From contig NZ_FO082821.1 of NCBI RefSeq assembly GCF_000967425.1, forward strand, positions 186,001-250,000: a stretch of 64,000 nucleotides of DNA, given 5' to 3'. The translations under genes and the position numbers were made by a program. The number at the start of each line of letters is the position of its first letter. Within the stretch, counting starts at the first letter, position 1. Below the pieces are notes generated by a model. That model saw nothing but the letters and a program-made list of their open reading frames with translations, was not told the origin of the DNA and did no database searches. This DNA is from Pseudorhizobium banfieldiae (lineage in GTDB: Bacteria; Pseudomonadota; Alphaproteobacteria; Rhizobiales; Rhizobiaceae). Below are positions 8,469 through 18,032 of the stretch, one piece after another.

Positions 8469-9404
8469 ATGACGTTCCAGACCCGCGACGACAGCTATGA
8501 GCCCACCCACACCGCGTCCCAGACCGCCCATGCGCTGGAAGAGTTGCAGCTCTACGGCTACCGCCCCTTCGAAGACGAGCCCGATCCGCGCCCGATGCCG
8601 GATGCCGACCGTCTCCGGGGCGCTGTCGCCGATATCTTCGACGCCCTCGTCGCGAGCCTCGCCGACACCCGGATTGAACCCGACCTCGAAGAAGTGCTCT
8701 GGGGCCAGGTCAATCTCTTCCACCGCGCCACGGCCCGGATCGAGCGGTCGCTCGACGACAACGAGCAGGGGCAGCGCCGCCTCCAGCGGGAACAGGACGG
8801 CTCCGAGGTGAAATCCACCGAGCTCGAGCGCCTGGTGGCCGAGGGCCTAACCCTGACCGAACGGCGGAACTGCATGGACATGATGCGCGACCACGCCGCC
8901 ACCGAGTTCTGGCACCACACGGGTTCAACCTGGCGGCCCCGCACCGGCTCGATGGTGAACCACCAGCACCTGACCGCCGCGCTGATCGACAGCCGCGACT
9001 TCCTTGCCGCCAAGCGTCGCACCGAGACCGAGGTGATGTTGCCCGCAGGTCCCAAGGTGGCCCTCACCGGCGGGACCGACTTCAACGATCACCGCCTGAT
9101 CTGGGGCAAGCTGGATCAGGTCCGGACCAAGTATCCCGACATGGTCCTTCTCCACGGTGGCAGCCCCAAGGGCACCGAACTCATCGCGGCCAAATGGGCA
9201 GAGGCTCGCGGCGTGACGCAGGTCGCCTTCAAGCCCGACTGGACCAAGCACGCCAAGGCCGCACCCTTCAAGCGCAACGACGCCATGCTGGATGTCCTGC
9301 CCGTCGGCGTCCTCGTTTTCCCGGGCAATGGCATCCAGGAAAACCTCGCCGACAAGGCCAAGAAGCTCGGCATCCCGGTCGTGAAATTCGAGAGGGGGGC
9401 GTGA
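8469..9404 (+). CDS. DUF2493-domain protein
   Basis: A 311-residue protein beginning MTFQTRDDSYEP; this ATG is preceded by GGAGG, whereas the longer frame from 8355 lies in low-complexity C-rich DNA. The C-terminal third (about residues 185-311) is a DUF2493 domain, a small Rossmann-like fold: VALTGGTDFNDHRLIWGKLD, MVLLHGGSPKGTELIAAKWA, then GVLVFPGNGIQENLADKAKKLG. This domain is related to the SLOG/DprA-like nucleotide-binding group and is common on alphaproteobacterial plasmids beside strawberry-notch and toprim genes. Its biochemical role is not established. Confidence 0.8.
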   Translation: MTFQTRDDSYEPTHTASQTAHALEELQLYGYRPFEDEPDPRPMPDADRLRGAVADIFDALVASLADTRIEPDLEEVLWGQVNLFHRATARIERSLDDNEQGQRRLQREQDGSEVKSTELERLVAEGLTLTERRNCMDMMRDHAATEFWHHTGSTWRPRTGSMVNHQHLTAALIDSRDFLAAKRRTETEVMLPAGPKVALTGGTDFNDHRLIWGKLDQVRTKYPDMVLLHGGSPKGTELIAAKWAEARGVTQVAFKPDWTKHAKAAPFKRNDAMLDVLPVGVLVFPGNGIQENLADKAKKLGIPVVKFERGA

Positions 9405-9711
9405 GCCCCCCCCCCTAGACTTCCGCGTCCAGTCCCAAGCTGCCGTTGGTTGACAAACGAGCCCTAGGTCCGTTTGGCATGCGAAAGGGGGTCGTTCCGC
9501 GCCTGATAGTGTCATCGCCAAAGCCTGCGTTGATGCTTCGAGCCGGTGCCCGCAGCTTACGGAAACGGCACGAATAAGAGGAACGGCACAAAGCACGTTC
9601 GCCGACTTCATCTCGCAGCCGAAAGATCGAGGTTTCCTCGACGGCAGTGATCCGCTACTGTGATTTATGGCGTTGGAAAGAACGTCCTTTCTTGGGTGAA
9701 GCGCTGTAGCG
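9405..9711. other. Intergenic boundary between plasmid genes and the sce7726 cassette
   Basis: No gene recognised. Composition changes here from very GC-rich plasmid DNA to the more balanced DNA of the following cassette. The region must carry the cassette promoter, but no clear -35/-10 pair could be fixed by eye. Confidence 0.3.
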
Positions 9712-10611
9712 TTGCGAGGACCAGTGGAACTACGTCCAACTCAGCTCTCGGCGATGACGCGCATATTCTCGTCGGCCGTGTTTCGTGAAATGGCGAAAAA
9801 AGGTCGATCGCCACTCTTCGCCCGTCTTTTTGAGCTAACTGGCTTAGCAGATCGGTTTGTCGGCGACACTACCGTTGGAGATGCGTTTGACTCCGTTTTT
9901 TCTATTCTAAGAGCGGAAGGCCGACGTGATGAATATGTTTACCGCTCGGCGCTCACACATAACATCCTTTTGGGCAAGCACTCGCTCAACACTGCGTGCA
10001 TGCTAACCGAATTTCGTGCTGGTGCATGCAAGGCTGACGTTGCGATCTTGAACGGGACCGCGACCGTTTATGAAATCAAATCGGAGCGCGACTCGCTTTC
10101 TCGTCTCGCAAACCAGATTGAAAATTACAAGAAAGTCTTCGCGAAGGTCTATGTGATCGCGAGTGAAGGCCACGTTAAGGGCGTGCTCGACACTGTTTCA
10201 GAGGATGTTGGCGTGATGATGCTTGGATCGCGTTACCGCATTGCGACGGTGCGCGAGGCCGAGAACCGGCCCGACCGTATCTGCCCGACAACAGTATTCG
10301 AGTCGCTGCGGTCGGCGGAGGCCGTGGCGATCCTAAAGCGCCTCAAGGTTGCCATTCCCAGTGTTCCTAACACACAGCGCCATGCAGCAATGCGAGCTGT
10401 TTTCACTGAGCTAGATCCGACCGCCGTTCATGAAGCAATGGTGACAACTCTCAAGGGCACCCGAGACCTTGCTCCGCTTGGTGAACTTGTTGACCATCTG
10501 CCGCGCTCGCTGCATGCGGCCGCGCTTTCGATCCAAATCCGGCGCGCCGATCACTGTCGGATCGTCGAGGCGGTCTCCACCCCGCTTTGTGCGGCAAAGG
10601 TCTGGGCCTGA
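9712..10611 (+). CDS. sce7726-family protein with a PD-(D/E)XK nuclease-like core
   Basis: About 299 residues from TTG 9712; ATG 9754 (MTRIFSSAVFREMAKKGRS) would give 285. The centre has the restriction-nuclease-like core: Asp109 in KADVAILNG, then Glu121-x-Lys123 in VYEIKSERDS, followed by the helix RLANQIENYKKVFAKVYVIA. sce7726 proteins are known as partners of sce7725 proteins, and here the partner starts 7 bases after the stop. Codon use is less GC-biased than in the preceding genes, which suggests recent acquisition. A nuclease effector or sensor of a defence system is inferred. Confidence 0.75.
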   Translation: MRGPVELRPTQLSAMTRIFSSAVFREMAKKGRSPLFARLFELTGLADRFVGDTTVGDAFDSVFSILRAEGRRDEYVYRSALTHNILLGKHSLNTACMLTEFRAGACKADVAILNGTATVYEIKSERDSLSRLANQIENYKKVFAKVYVIASEGHVKGVLDTVSEDVGVMMLGSRYRIATVREAENRPDRICPTTVFESLRSAEAVAILKRLKVAIPSVPNTQRHAAMRAVFTELDPTAVHEAMVTTLKGTRDLAPLGELVDHLPRSLHAAALSIQIRRADHCRIVEAVSTPLCAAKVWA

Positions 10612-10618
10612 CTAAAGC

Positions 10619-11557
10619 ATGTATCATCCCTATTTTCGCGGCAAGCAGTTTGAGTTGATCACCATTCGCGAGATGGCGCCGCTAATGGCAGCCTCGGGCT
10701 TCGTGCCGATCATTGAGCCTGTTCGCGAGGCGCTTAAGGGGCTCGAACGTGCGCTTACTGAAATCTGCAACGCTAAGGGAAATGCGATCGTCATCGTCAA
10801 CCCGTTCCACGGCGACCACTCAGAAGACGGTGGAAGCATCACAGCACTGCTCGAAAAGAGCTTTCTCGGCAAGGGCGGTATCACTGCCGGAATCCTTCTA
10901 CAGAACGACATGAGCATCGACGACGCCCTGGCGTGTTATGAGAAGCACAAGGCGCACTCCCCAAGTTTCATCCACGCCGGTTTTACAGAGGCGAAAACGC
11001 TCGCAGAAAAGCTCGGTGAAGGGCTGGCCAACACGAGCCATGTCTTTTTTGAGAAATACTGTCACAAGCTATACCGCAAGCATTTCAAAGGCGCGGCAAA
11101 ACGTGTTTTGCTGCGGGACGGTTTCGAGCGCCGCCGCAACGCCGACCACCCGACCGTCGAACTCTTCTCCGATCTCCATGTAACCTATGAAGAGGAGGAT
11201 ATGGATGGCTTCGGCGATTTTCTGATTGTCGGCGACGATTATACTGAGGGCGGGGGTCCGGCCTATGCGGTCGCGATCCACCTGACCTTTATCGATCCCG
11301 ATGCGGACGAGGTGATGTATATCTATCATTTCGTCTCGACGACGAAGGACACCCCGACGGACCCAGCGGGTAAGTTCGCGCAGGCACTAGATAAGCTAAT
11401 AAAGAAACTGGACGGCGGGAACTCCCACCTCTTCGACAGCAGCGCGATCAAGGAGTTTCGTGATCTTCACAAGAAGGGCCATTTCCCTGGGCTCGGCTCA
11501 GTGAAGAAGCTGTCGATGAACCATCATATCGAGACACTGGCGAACTTCCTAGGGTGA
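10619..11557 (+). CDS. sce7725-family protein
   Basis: A 312-residue protein starting MYHPYFRGKQFELITIREMA, the hallmark N-terminus of the sce7725 family, which resembles phage T4 beta-type proteins with a predicted TIM-barrel-like fold. Other family-like stretches are FVPIIEPVREALKGLERAL, NPFHGDHSEDGG, and LLRDGFERRRNADHP. It sits 7 bases after the sce7726 gene and 4 bases before the RES gene, so all three should be co-translated. The molecular activity is unknown; the conserved pairing with a nuclease-like protein points to a joint complex. Confidence 0.75.
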   Translation: MYHPYFRGKQFELITIREMAPLMAASGFVPIIEPVREALKGLERALTEICNAKGNAIVIVNPFHGDHSEDGGSITALLEKSFLGKGGITAGILLQNDMSIDDALACYEKHKAHSPSFIHAGFTEAKTLAEKLGEGLANTSHVFFEKYCHKLYRKHFKGAAKRVLLRDGFERRRNADHPTVELFSDLHVTYEEEDMDGFGDFLIVGDDYTEGGGPAYAVAIHLTFIDPDADEVMYIYHFVSTTKDTPTDPAGKFAQALDKLIKKLDGGNSHLFDSSAIKEFRDLHKKGHFPGLGSVKKLSMNHHIETLANFLG

Positions 11558-11561
11558 CACG

Positions 11562-12584
11562 ATGTCTAGGTTGTGCTGCCACAACTGTTTTGGGGACCGC
11601 GGCCTTCGCCGTGATATCATTCCGACCCTCAGCGTCGGCGAAGGAAATTGCGGATACTGTGCGACTGTTGGAGTGCCACTCGTCGAGCCGATTGCATTGC
11701 GCGACGTTTTCGAACTCCTCATCAGCGTGTATGAACCCGACTCAGATGGCCAGACCCTAGTCGACTGGCTCAAGACCGATTGGGACCTCTTTAGCCATCC
11801 GGCGATGGACAACGCCCATGCCAAGGAATTGCTCAGTGAAATCCTAGACGATGGCGATATCGTCCGCGCAAAGTTCTCGCCGTCGGCCGCTTATCACAGT
11901 GAGGCGCTAGCTCGCTGGGAGACGCTGCGCGACGAGTTGATGTGGAAGAACCGCTACTTTCTTGATGAAGTGCTTGATACAGATCGTTTGCGTGAACTGC
12001 TCGGTCATCTCCCGGCCGACGACATGCCCACGACTTGGTATCGTGCCCGCATCCTTGATCGCGAGCAGCCCTTTTTGATCGGCGAGATGGGAGCGCCTCC
12101 CGCTCGCAAAGCAACCCACGGGCGGGCTAATCCAGCGGGAATCCCATACCTTTATTTGGGCTCACAGCCACCGACGGCTGTCGCTGAGGTCCGACCGCAT
12201 ACTGGGGAAGTCGCTTGCGTCGCCGACTTTACCGTGCCCCCCCCTCTCAACGCTGTTGACTTGCGAAACCCTCGCGGGCTGGTATCGCCGTTTCTCCTCG
12301 CCGATGCTCGCGCTATCGGGCAACTCCGCGCTGATATTGCGTTTCTGGAGCGGCTTGGTGACGAGCTTACCCGCCCCGTCCTGCCGAGTGGAGCGGCGAT
12401 CGACTATATCCCGAGTCAATATCTATGCGAATTCATCAAGAAAGTCGGCTATGATGGTGTCGTCTATCGAAGTTCCGTGAGCGAGGGGATCAACCTTGCT
12501 TTATTCGACGCTGCTAAGGCCGCCCCGGGTGCGGTGACGCTCCACAAGATTACCAAGGTCAGCGTGGAAGTCGTGGCCGTCTGA
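11562..12584 (+). CDS. RES-domain protein with N-terminal zinc-finger-like segment
   Basis: A 340-residue protein. The N-terminus has paired cysteines (C5, C6, C9 and C30, C33), likely a zinc site, followed by a helical domain. The C-terminal half is a RES domain, named for conserved Arg, Glu and Ser: TTWYRARIL, AVAEVRPHTGE and YDGVVYRSSVSEGINLALF all fit. Stand-alone RES toxins degrade NAD+ by phosphorolysis, and larger two-domain forms with a HEPN/RES N-terminal part occur in defence contexts. As the last gene of the sce7726-sce7725 cassette it is a good candidate for the killing effector. Confidence 0.75.
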   Translation: MSRLCCHNCFGDRGLRRDIIPTLSVGEGNCGYCATVGVPLVEPIALRDVFELLISVYEPDSDGQTLVDWLKTDWDLFSHPAMDNAHAKELLSEILDDGDIVRAKFSPSAAYHSEALARWETLRDELMWKNRYFLDEVLDTDRLRELLGHLPADDMPTTWYRARILDREQPFLIGEMGAPPARKATHGRANPAGIPYLYLGSQPPTAVAEVRPHTGEVACVADFTVPPPLNAVDLRNPRGLVSPFLLADARAIGQLRADIAFLERLGDELTRPVLPSGAAIDYIPSQYLCEFIKKVGYDGVVYRSSVSEGINLALFDAAKAAPGAVTLHKITKVSVEVVAV

Positions 12585-12672
12585 TTCGTAGGCGCCGACG
12601 CGAGGTCGGCAACGCCACCATCGCAGAATGCATTTCAGCCGAGGCGGTCGATTTGACGATCGTTCCGACAAG

Positions 12673-12993
12673 TCAGCCGAGTAGCTCGTCCGGGTTCTTG
12701 CCTGCATCTAGGTGGGCGGCATACCAGCCCGGCTTGCGTCCCCGTCCGGACCAAGTGAGGGTCGGGTTCTCGGGATGCCGGTAGATCTTCGTCGAAGGCG
12801 CCCGCTTGTGCTTTGGCTCCTCGAGTTCCGCCAGTTCGGCGAGGGTGAAGCCGAGGTCCTTGGCGAGCATCTCGACCTTTGCGCGGGTCTCCGCCTTTTG
12901 CCGCACTTCGAAGGTGGAAATGGCAGAGGCCACGGACGTCTGCAAATCGCGCAGGTCAGCGAGCGACATGGCCGCCAGGTTGAAATAAGGCAT
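12673..12993 (-). CDS. H-NS histone-family DNA-binding protein
   Basis: A 106-residue protein from ATG 12993, preceded by GGAG. The N-terminal half is an oligomerising coiled coil (LADLRDLQTSVASAI…RAKVEMLAKDLGF). The C-terminal half holds the H-NS AT-hook-like motif (TWSGRGRKPGWYAAHLDAG). Such proteins silence AT-rich foreign DNA. It is convergent with the RES cassette, whose lower GC content could make it a target. The long frame extending to 13260 upstream is not supported. Confidence 0.85.
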   Translation of the reverse strand: MPYFNLAAMSLADLRDLQTSVASAISTFEVRQKAETRAKVEMLAKDLGFTLAELAELEEPKHKRAPSTKIYRHPENPTLTWSGRGRKPGWYAAHLDAGKNPDELLG

Positions 12994-13427
12994 CGGGTGC
13001 TCCGGTTGATCCAATGCGTCTGGCGTCCTCGTGCTGAGCCCGCGCGGCAAGAGATCAGCGGGGGCGCAGGGCAGGGGGGTCAGGTGGGCGCGGTGATCCC
13101 ACTCTCCCTTCCCGGGGTCTTCCATCCTGGTCCTGACGTTGCCGGATGAGATCGGTCTGAGCCTGTCTGCTTGGGTTTCTCCCCCAGAGATCCGGCTGAG
13201 GCACCTTCCCTTCGACTGACAATCCCCTAAGCCTGTTCGGTTTCCTGCCCGCAACCCCAACTCCTGCCCGGGCCGTGTTGCCCTGTGCCAGGGCTGCCCG
13301 CGCCACCCCGGGCCCTCGGGGGTTTCCGGCTGGTCCCTTGGCCCCGCCGTGCGGATGTCTCCCGACAGGCTTCTGACGGGTCTTGTCGAAGGGATGGTCC
13401 CTTCAGCGAAATCTCAGGAGAACCACA
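12994..13427. other. Divergent intergenic region between hns and ssb
   Basis: No gene recognised in this 434-base stretch. It should carry the hns promoter on minus and the ssb promoter on plus. An AGGAG at 13416-13420 is the ribosome site of the ssb remnant. Confidence 0.35.
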
Positions 13428-13489
13428 ATGCAGAACATCGTCATCCTCGCCGGCAACATCGGTCAGTCCCCGGAGGCCCGGACCACCCA
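13428..13489 (+). pseudogene. ssb: ssb, first ~21 codons only (cut by an IS)
   Basis: ATG 13428 follows AGGAGAACCACA. The first residues MQNIVILAGNIGQSPEAR are those of single-stranded DNA-binding protein; the OB-fold beta strand 1 and the GN(I/V)G turn are clear. The coding sequence then runs into the end of the IS copy at 13490 and stops after about 20 foreign codons. The remainder of ssb is not in the window. Plasmid ssb genes usually help conjugative DNA entry, so that help is lost here. Confidence 0.7.
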
Positions 13490-13538
13490 GGGGTCTGATG
13501 CCGGAGGGGGCAGAATCCTACGCTCTCATGAGCGTTTT

Positions 13539-13793
13539 CAGGGTTCCTGACACGATTAAACTACCCCGCTGACACGGGTTGGTCAAAGATGTAGCCTGTG
13601 CAGGCGCTGGAGACGGTAGGCCGAACCGATGGTTATCATACTCTCATCCGCGGGTTGGTTACCGCCTGACCTGGTCCGATACGGGATTGCCTCTCTCTAA
13701 GAACGGATATGTTTCCCAACGTACTCCGAGGGTTTCCCTATCATTGGCCGCTGCCATCTCCAGCGTACTGCACAGGCATTCTGATCTGCCGAA
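13539..13793 (-). ncRNA. Candidate bridge RNA region of IS copy A
   Basis: Long noncoding stretch between the transposase stop and the subterminal repeat. IS110-superfamily elements encode a structured bridge RNA in their longer noncoding end, and in the IS1111 subgroup that is downstream of the transposase. The assignment is by position only; no loops were assigned to target or donor. Confidence 0.35.
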
Positions 13794-14903
13794 TTACGCT
13801 GGCAGAGGCGTCTTGCGAGCGATGTCCCAGATGAAGCCTGCCAGTTCACGCGCGATAGCAGCGAGCACTCGTGGCTGAGGTTTCCCTGTGTTTGACAGAT
13901 GGCGGAACCGCTTGCAAAGCCGCGTTTGTGCCTTCCAGCCGATGTCCTTGATCTCCTGCGGCAGCTCCGCTGAGCGTTTCAGGAACTGTTGCCCCTCCTT
14001 GGGCGGGTGGCGATAGGACCATCCCGCTTCGACAAGCATCGTTCGGGCTAGGGCATTCCCGGTCTTTGTCAGGCGCCCACGTCGCGTGGTACTACCGCTA
14101 GAATGCTCGCTTGGGACCAACCCAAGCCAAGCCATCAGCTGGCGGGGGTTTTCAAAACGGGTGATGTCGCCAATTTCTGCAACCACTGTCGCCGCGATGA
14201 TCGTGTTCACGCCTCGTAACGCGCGCAGCGCATCAACCACGGATGAAAAACGCCAGTCCTGAACTGCTTCATTGATTGCCAGATCCAGCGTCGCGACACG
14301 CGTCTCCGCCTGATCGACAGCGCGCTTCAACTCCTCGAATGCCAATTGCTGATAGGAGAAGCGGAAGCGACGCAGTTCAGCCAGCCATCGGCGGTGGCGC
14401 TTTGTCCAGTAGCTGCCATTCTCGTATCGCAACCCGTGCCGAAGCAGGAAGCTGAGCAGTTGTTGCTTGGCTACCTTCACGGCATCCATCGCCTGCTTGC
14501 GAGTGCGGATCAGGTCGCGCATGGCTTCCTGCTCCTCATCAGGCGTCCAGATCGGTGTCAGTTCCCCTGCACGCCACAACCGTGCGAGCATTTCAGCGTC
14601 CCGACGGTCCGTCTTCACACGATCCCCAGCCTTGCGGGGGATCATCGCGGGCGCAACAACGGCGCATTCAAAGCTGAGTTTCGTGAGAAGCCGATGCAGG
14701 CCATACCCACAGGGACCCGCCTCGTAGCAAAAGCTAGGTGTGTTGCCTGCAGCCGCAAGCTGCTTGGTCAGCCGCAAAACAGAATCGGCAGTATGCGCAA
14801 TCGTGCCAAAAAACCGGATCTCACCGCCGCGGCCGTCCTGCGCAACGGCAACAGAAATCGTATCTTTATGAACGTCTAGTCCCACGTAAGTGACTTTTTT
14901 CAT
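13794..14903 (-). CDS. IS110-superfamily (IS1111-type) transposase, copy A
   Basis: A 369-residue DEDD transposase, identical to the copy at 18701-19810. The N-terminal RuvC-like domain has Asp in YVGLDVHKDTI, Glu in FCYEAGPCGYGLHR and the DRRDAEML acidic pair. The C-terminal Tnp2 domain has the RGVNTIIAATVVAEIGD helix-hairpin-helix-like segment and WLGLVPSEHSSG, with the catalytic Ser in this region. It promotes RNA-guided recombination of the element. All key residues look intact, so it may be active. Confidence 0.9.
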   Translation of the reverse strand: MKKVTYVGLDVHKDTISVAVAQDGRGGEIRFFGTIAHTADSVLRLTKQLAAAGNTPSFCYEAGPCGYGLHRLLTKLSFECAVVAPAMIPRKAGDRVKTDRRDAEMLARLWRAGELTPIWTPDEEQEAMRDLIRTRKQAMDAVKVAKQQLLSFLLRHGLRYENGSYWTKRHRRWLAELRRFRFSYQQLAFEELKRAVDQAETRVATLDLAINEAVQDWRFSSVVDALRALRGVNTIIAATVVAEIGDITRFENPRQLMAWLGLVPSEHSSGSTTRRGRLTKTGNALARTMLVEAGWSYRHPPKEGQQFLKRSAELPQEIKDIGWKAQTRLCKRFRHLSNTGKPQPRVLAAIARELAGFIWDIARKTPLPA

Positions 14904-14983
14904 TCGCGTTTTCCTTTCAAACTACTCCGTGTTCGTCAGAAAACCACACTTGCGGCTCGCGCGCCGCAAAACGCTCATCTGGT

Positions 14984-17868
14984 CTAAGCCCGTTTCGGCC
15001 ATCTGTATTCGCCAGTGAGCAGGATATGTGCCCAACCGAGGGGCGAGATATGCGCCATGAGGTGGGGAGAGCAGTCCAGGCCTTCGCGGCGGCGATTGGA
15101 GACGGCGACACCGAGATGCTTGGTGTTCCAGTAGATGACGATCGCGGCGAGGAGGTTCAGCCCGGCCATGCGGAAGTGCTGGCCTTCGGAGGTGCGATCG
15201 CGGATTTCACCCTGGCGGCCGATGCGGAGAGCGTTCTTCAGGGCGTGATGGGCCTCACCCTTGTTGAGGCCGATCTGGGCGCGGCGCTGCATGTCGGCAT
15301 CGAGCAGCCAGTCGATGATGAAGAGCGTCCGTTCGACCCGTCCGATTTCCCGCAAAGCGACCGCCAGCTCATGTTGCCTGGGATAGGATGCAAACTTCCG
15401 CAGGAGCTGGCTGGGAGGCATGGCCCCTGACGCCATGGTCGCCACGCTGCGCAGGATATCAGGCCAGTTTGTCATGATAAGACGTTCCTTGATCGTGCCC
15501 CCGATCAGCCCCTTCAGCTCTTTCGGGCAGGCTGCCGGATCGAAGAGGTAAAGGCGCTTTGACGGCAGGTCGCGGATGCGGGGTATGAACTGGAATCCCA
15601 GCAGGGCGGTGACCGCGAAGACATGGTCCGTGAAGCCACCTGTATCGGCATACTGTTCGCGGATCTTCTGGCCGGCACCGGTCATCAGCAGGCCGTCAAG
15701 GATATAGGGTGCCTCGTTCACGGTGGCTGGAATGGTCTGTGTGGCGAAAGGGCCGAACTGGTCGGAGACATGGGTATAGGCCTTCAGACCGGGTTCATGG
15801 CCGTACTTGGCGTTGATCAGGTTCATCGCCTCACCCTGACGCGTTGTCGGGAAGAATTGCCCGTCGCTCGAAGCGGTTTGTCCGGCGCCCCAGAAGCGCG
15901 CCATCGGCAGTGCCGACTGTCCTTCGATCACCATGGCCAGGGCGCGAGCCATCGCGTCGCTTTCGACATGCCATCGCGACAGGCGGGAGAGCTGGAAGAA
16001 GTCGTGCGTGTTCGTGGCCCCGGCCATCTTGCTGAGGCCAAGATTCAGCCCCTCGGCAAGCAGGACATTCAGCAGGCCAATCCTGTCCTTGCAAGGCACT
16101 CCGGTGCGCAGATGGGTAAAGGCCTCGGTGAAGCCGACCTCCGCATCCACTTCGAGCAGGAGATCGGTGACCCTGACTTCGGGCAGGCGGTGATAGAGAT
16201 CGAGCACCAGGGTGTCGGCTTCCTCGGGAACCGCTGCGGTCAGCCGATCGATTTTCAAGGTGCTATCCTCTATGGAACCTCCCGGTATGGCCCCGGCCTT
16301 TGCAGCGCGAGCCAGTCGGCATACAGCATCGGACAGACGCGCCTTTCGGTCGGCCAGCCAGGTTTCGGGCTCGAACGGCATGGCCAGCCTCGGCGTGTCG
16401 CGGGCGGCCTCGACCGGGACAAGCGCGTCCTTCAGGTCGCCATACCTTCGCGAATGCGCCAGCCAGATATCACCGGAACGGAAGGCGTCGCGCAGATGGA
16501 ACAGGACCGCGACCTCCCATACTCGGTGCTCATCGTCGCCATTCAGGTGGCGATGCCACTTTGAAGTGCGGCGCAGGAAGGTCAGCGGTCGGTCGTCAGT
16601 CGTCTCCGTGCCCGCGATGATCCTGCTTGCCGCCAGCAGCGGTTCCGCCACGGGCGCGGCACAAATGTCGAGCGCCCGCAGCATGCGCGGCGCATAACGC
16701 CGGAAGCGATGATATCCGTGAACAACATGCGCCAGCGGGTCCGCGGCGAATGTATCGGTCAGTTGGGCGGCCGTGGCGACAAGCCCTTTGAGGGATGACC
16801 AGCCGCCCGCAGTACCGATGGCCTCTTCAAGGGAGGCTTGGTCCTCATGCGCTTCCAGAAGCGCCGCGCCCAATGTCTTGAAGGATTGCAGGGTGTCCTT
16901 CAGCGCAGATTTGGCATCGTTCATCCGGGCGTCACATCGCGATTTCGCCTCGCGCCACGTCTTGCCGACGATCCGGTCATGGGTCTCGACAACGGCGTCG
17001 GCAATGGAACTGCGCCATTCCAGCGCGCAGACCGCAAGAATGGCGAGGCGGCGGTCACCCGAGATATCCCTCAGATCACCCGCGAAGTATCGCTCGCCCT
17101 GCCGGCGCAGGCGCGCAATCCGGTGAGGAGGCACGTCAGCCAGAATGCCCCGGCCAGTTCCAAGGTCTGCAGGTATTCCAGGCGGTCCAGAAGGCGGTTC
17201 ATGTCCGCCGAGTTCCGCCCGATCTCGAACTGACGCAGCCAGACGAACCGCGTGACCGCGCCGCCCGCACCATCGGTCAACAGGGCATCGAGCCGCGTTC
17301 GCATGTCATCGTTCAGCCGACCGGCGATCCGGGCATCGACCCGCCGTTCAGCCGCGACGAGCGCATCCGCGCAAAGCCGCTCGATGACCGTGATCCCCGG
17401 CAGGATGGTCTGGCTTGCCCGGCACTGCTCGACGAAGCGCCGTGCCAGGTCCTCGTTCGACCGAGTGGTTTCTGCGGTATCCTCAAGCCAGGTTTTCAGG
17501 TCCCGAGCGCCCCGCCCGGTGAACATCTTGTATCCGTAGATCTCGCGCAAGATGGCCAGGTGCTCATGCCGGGTCTCCTCGCGGGCGGCGTAGCCAGCCA
17601 GATCGTCAGGCTTTATCCCAAGTTGCGCGGCCAGAAAGCGCGTGACTGGCAGCGGTATGACCTCGCCCGGCGCCAACAACCGCCCGGGATATCGCAGGGC
17701 GCAGAGTTGCAACGCAAAACCGAAGCGATTGTGGGGGCGGCGACGGGCATGGATGATCTCCAGATCGTCGTCTGCCAGCGTGTAGTGGCGCAGCATCGAG
17801 GCGTCATCGGTCGGCAGGTCGAACAATGCCGCCCGTTGGCGGTCGGTCAGAATGCTGCGTCTTGGCAT
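14984..17868 (-). pseudogene. tnpA: Tn3-family transposase TnpA, frameshifted and 3'-truncated
   Basis: The N-terminal part starts at 17868 (MPRRSILTDRQRAALFDLPT) and leaves frame after LEYLQTLELAG; the rest continues in another frame from ILADVPPHRIARLRRQGERYF to HLMAHISPLGWAHILLTGEY. The switch lies at a run of four C on plus (17148-17151), where one base appears to be missing. The last residues of the family are replaced because the IS copy A begins at 14988, which also removed the Tn3 terminal inverted repeat on this side. Divergent tnpR lies 164 bases from its start. Confidence 0.85.
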
Positions 17869-18032
17869 GGCGATCCTTCAGGAAATCGTGATGGACGACC
17901 GTCCGTAAGGGGATCGATAAGCGGACGTGGTCGAGGTGGCGGAGGGCGGCAAGGAAACCGCACCCCGCCACGTCTCGTATAGATGGTACGATTTGATTCG
18001 CACATGCGGCCCCTTATCCGTACACTCGCTGC
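17869..18032. promoter_or_regulatory. tnpA-tnpR divergent region, probable res site
   Basis: Tn3-family transposons with divergent tnpA and tnpR carry the resolution site res between the two genes, where the resolvase also represses both promoters. This 164-base gap has that position. The three resolvase-binding subsites were not assigned individually. Confidence 0.45.

Larger units (their letters stand above)
13490..14988 (-). mobile_element. IS1111-type element, copy A (1,499 bp)
   Basis: This segment is the reverse complement of 18616-20114; both ends of the match were located by comparing the flanks. It holds one DEDD transposase gene, 85 bases upstream of it and about 304 bases of noncoding DNA downstream. 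Subterminal inverted repeats ATGAGCGTTTT lie at 13528-13538 and 14968-14978, the layout of the IS1111 subgroup of IS110. It splits ssb on its outer side and abuts the tnpA end of a Tn3-type transposon on its inner side. No target duplication is expected or seen. Confidence 0.8.
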
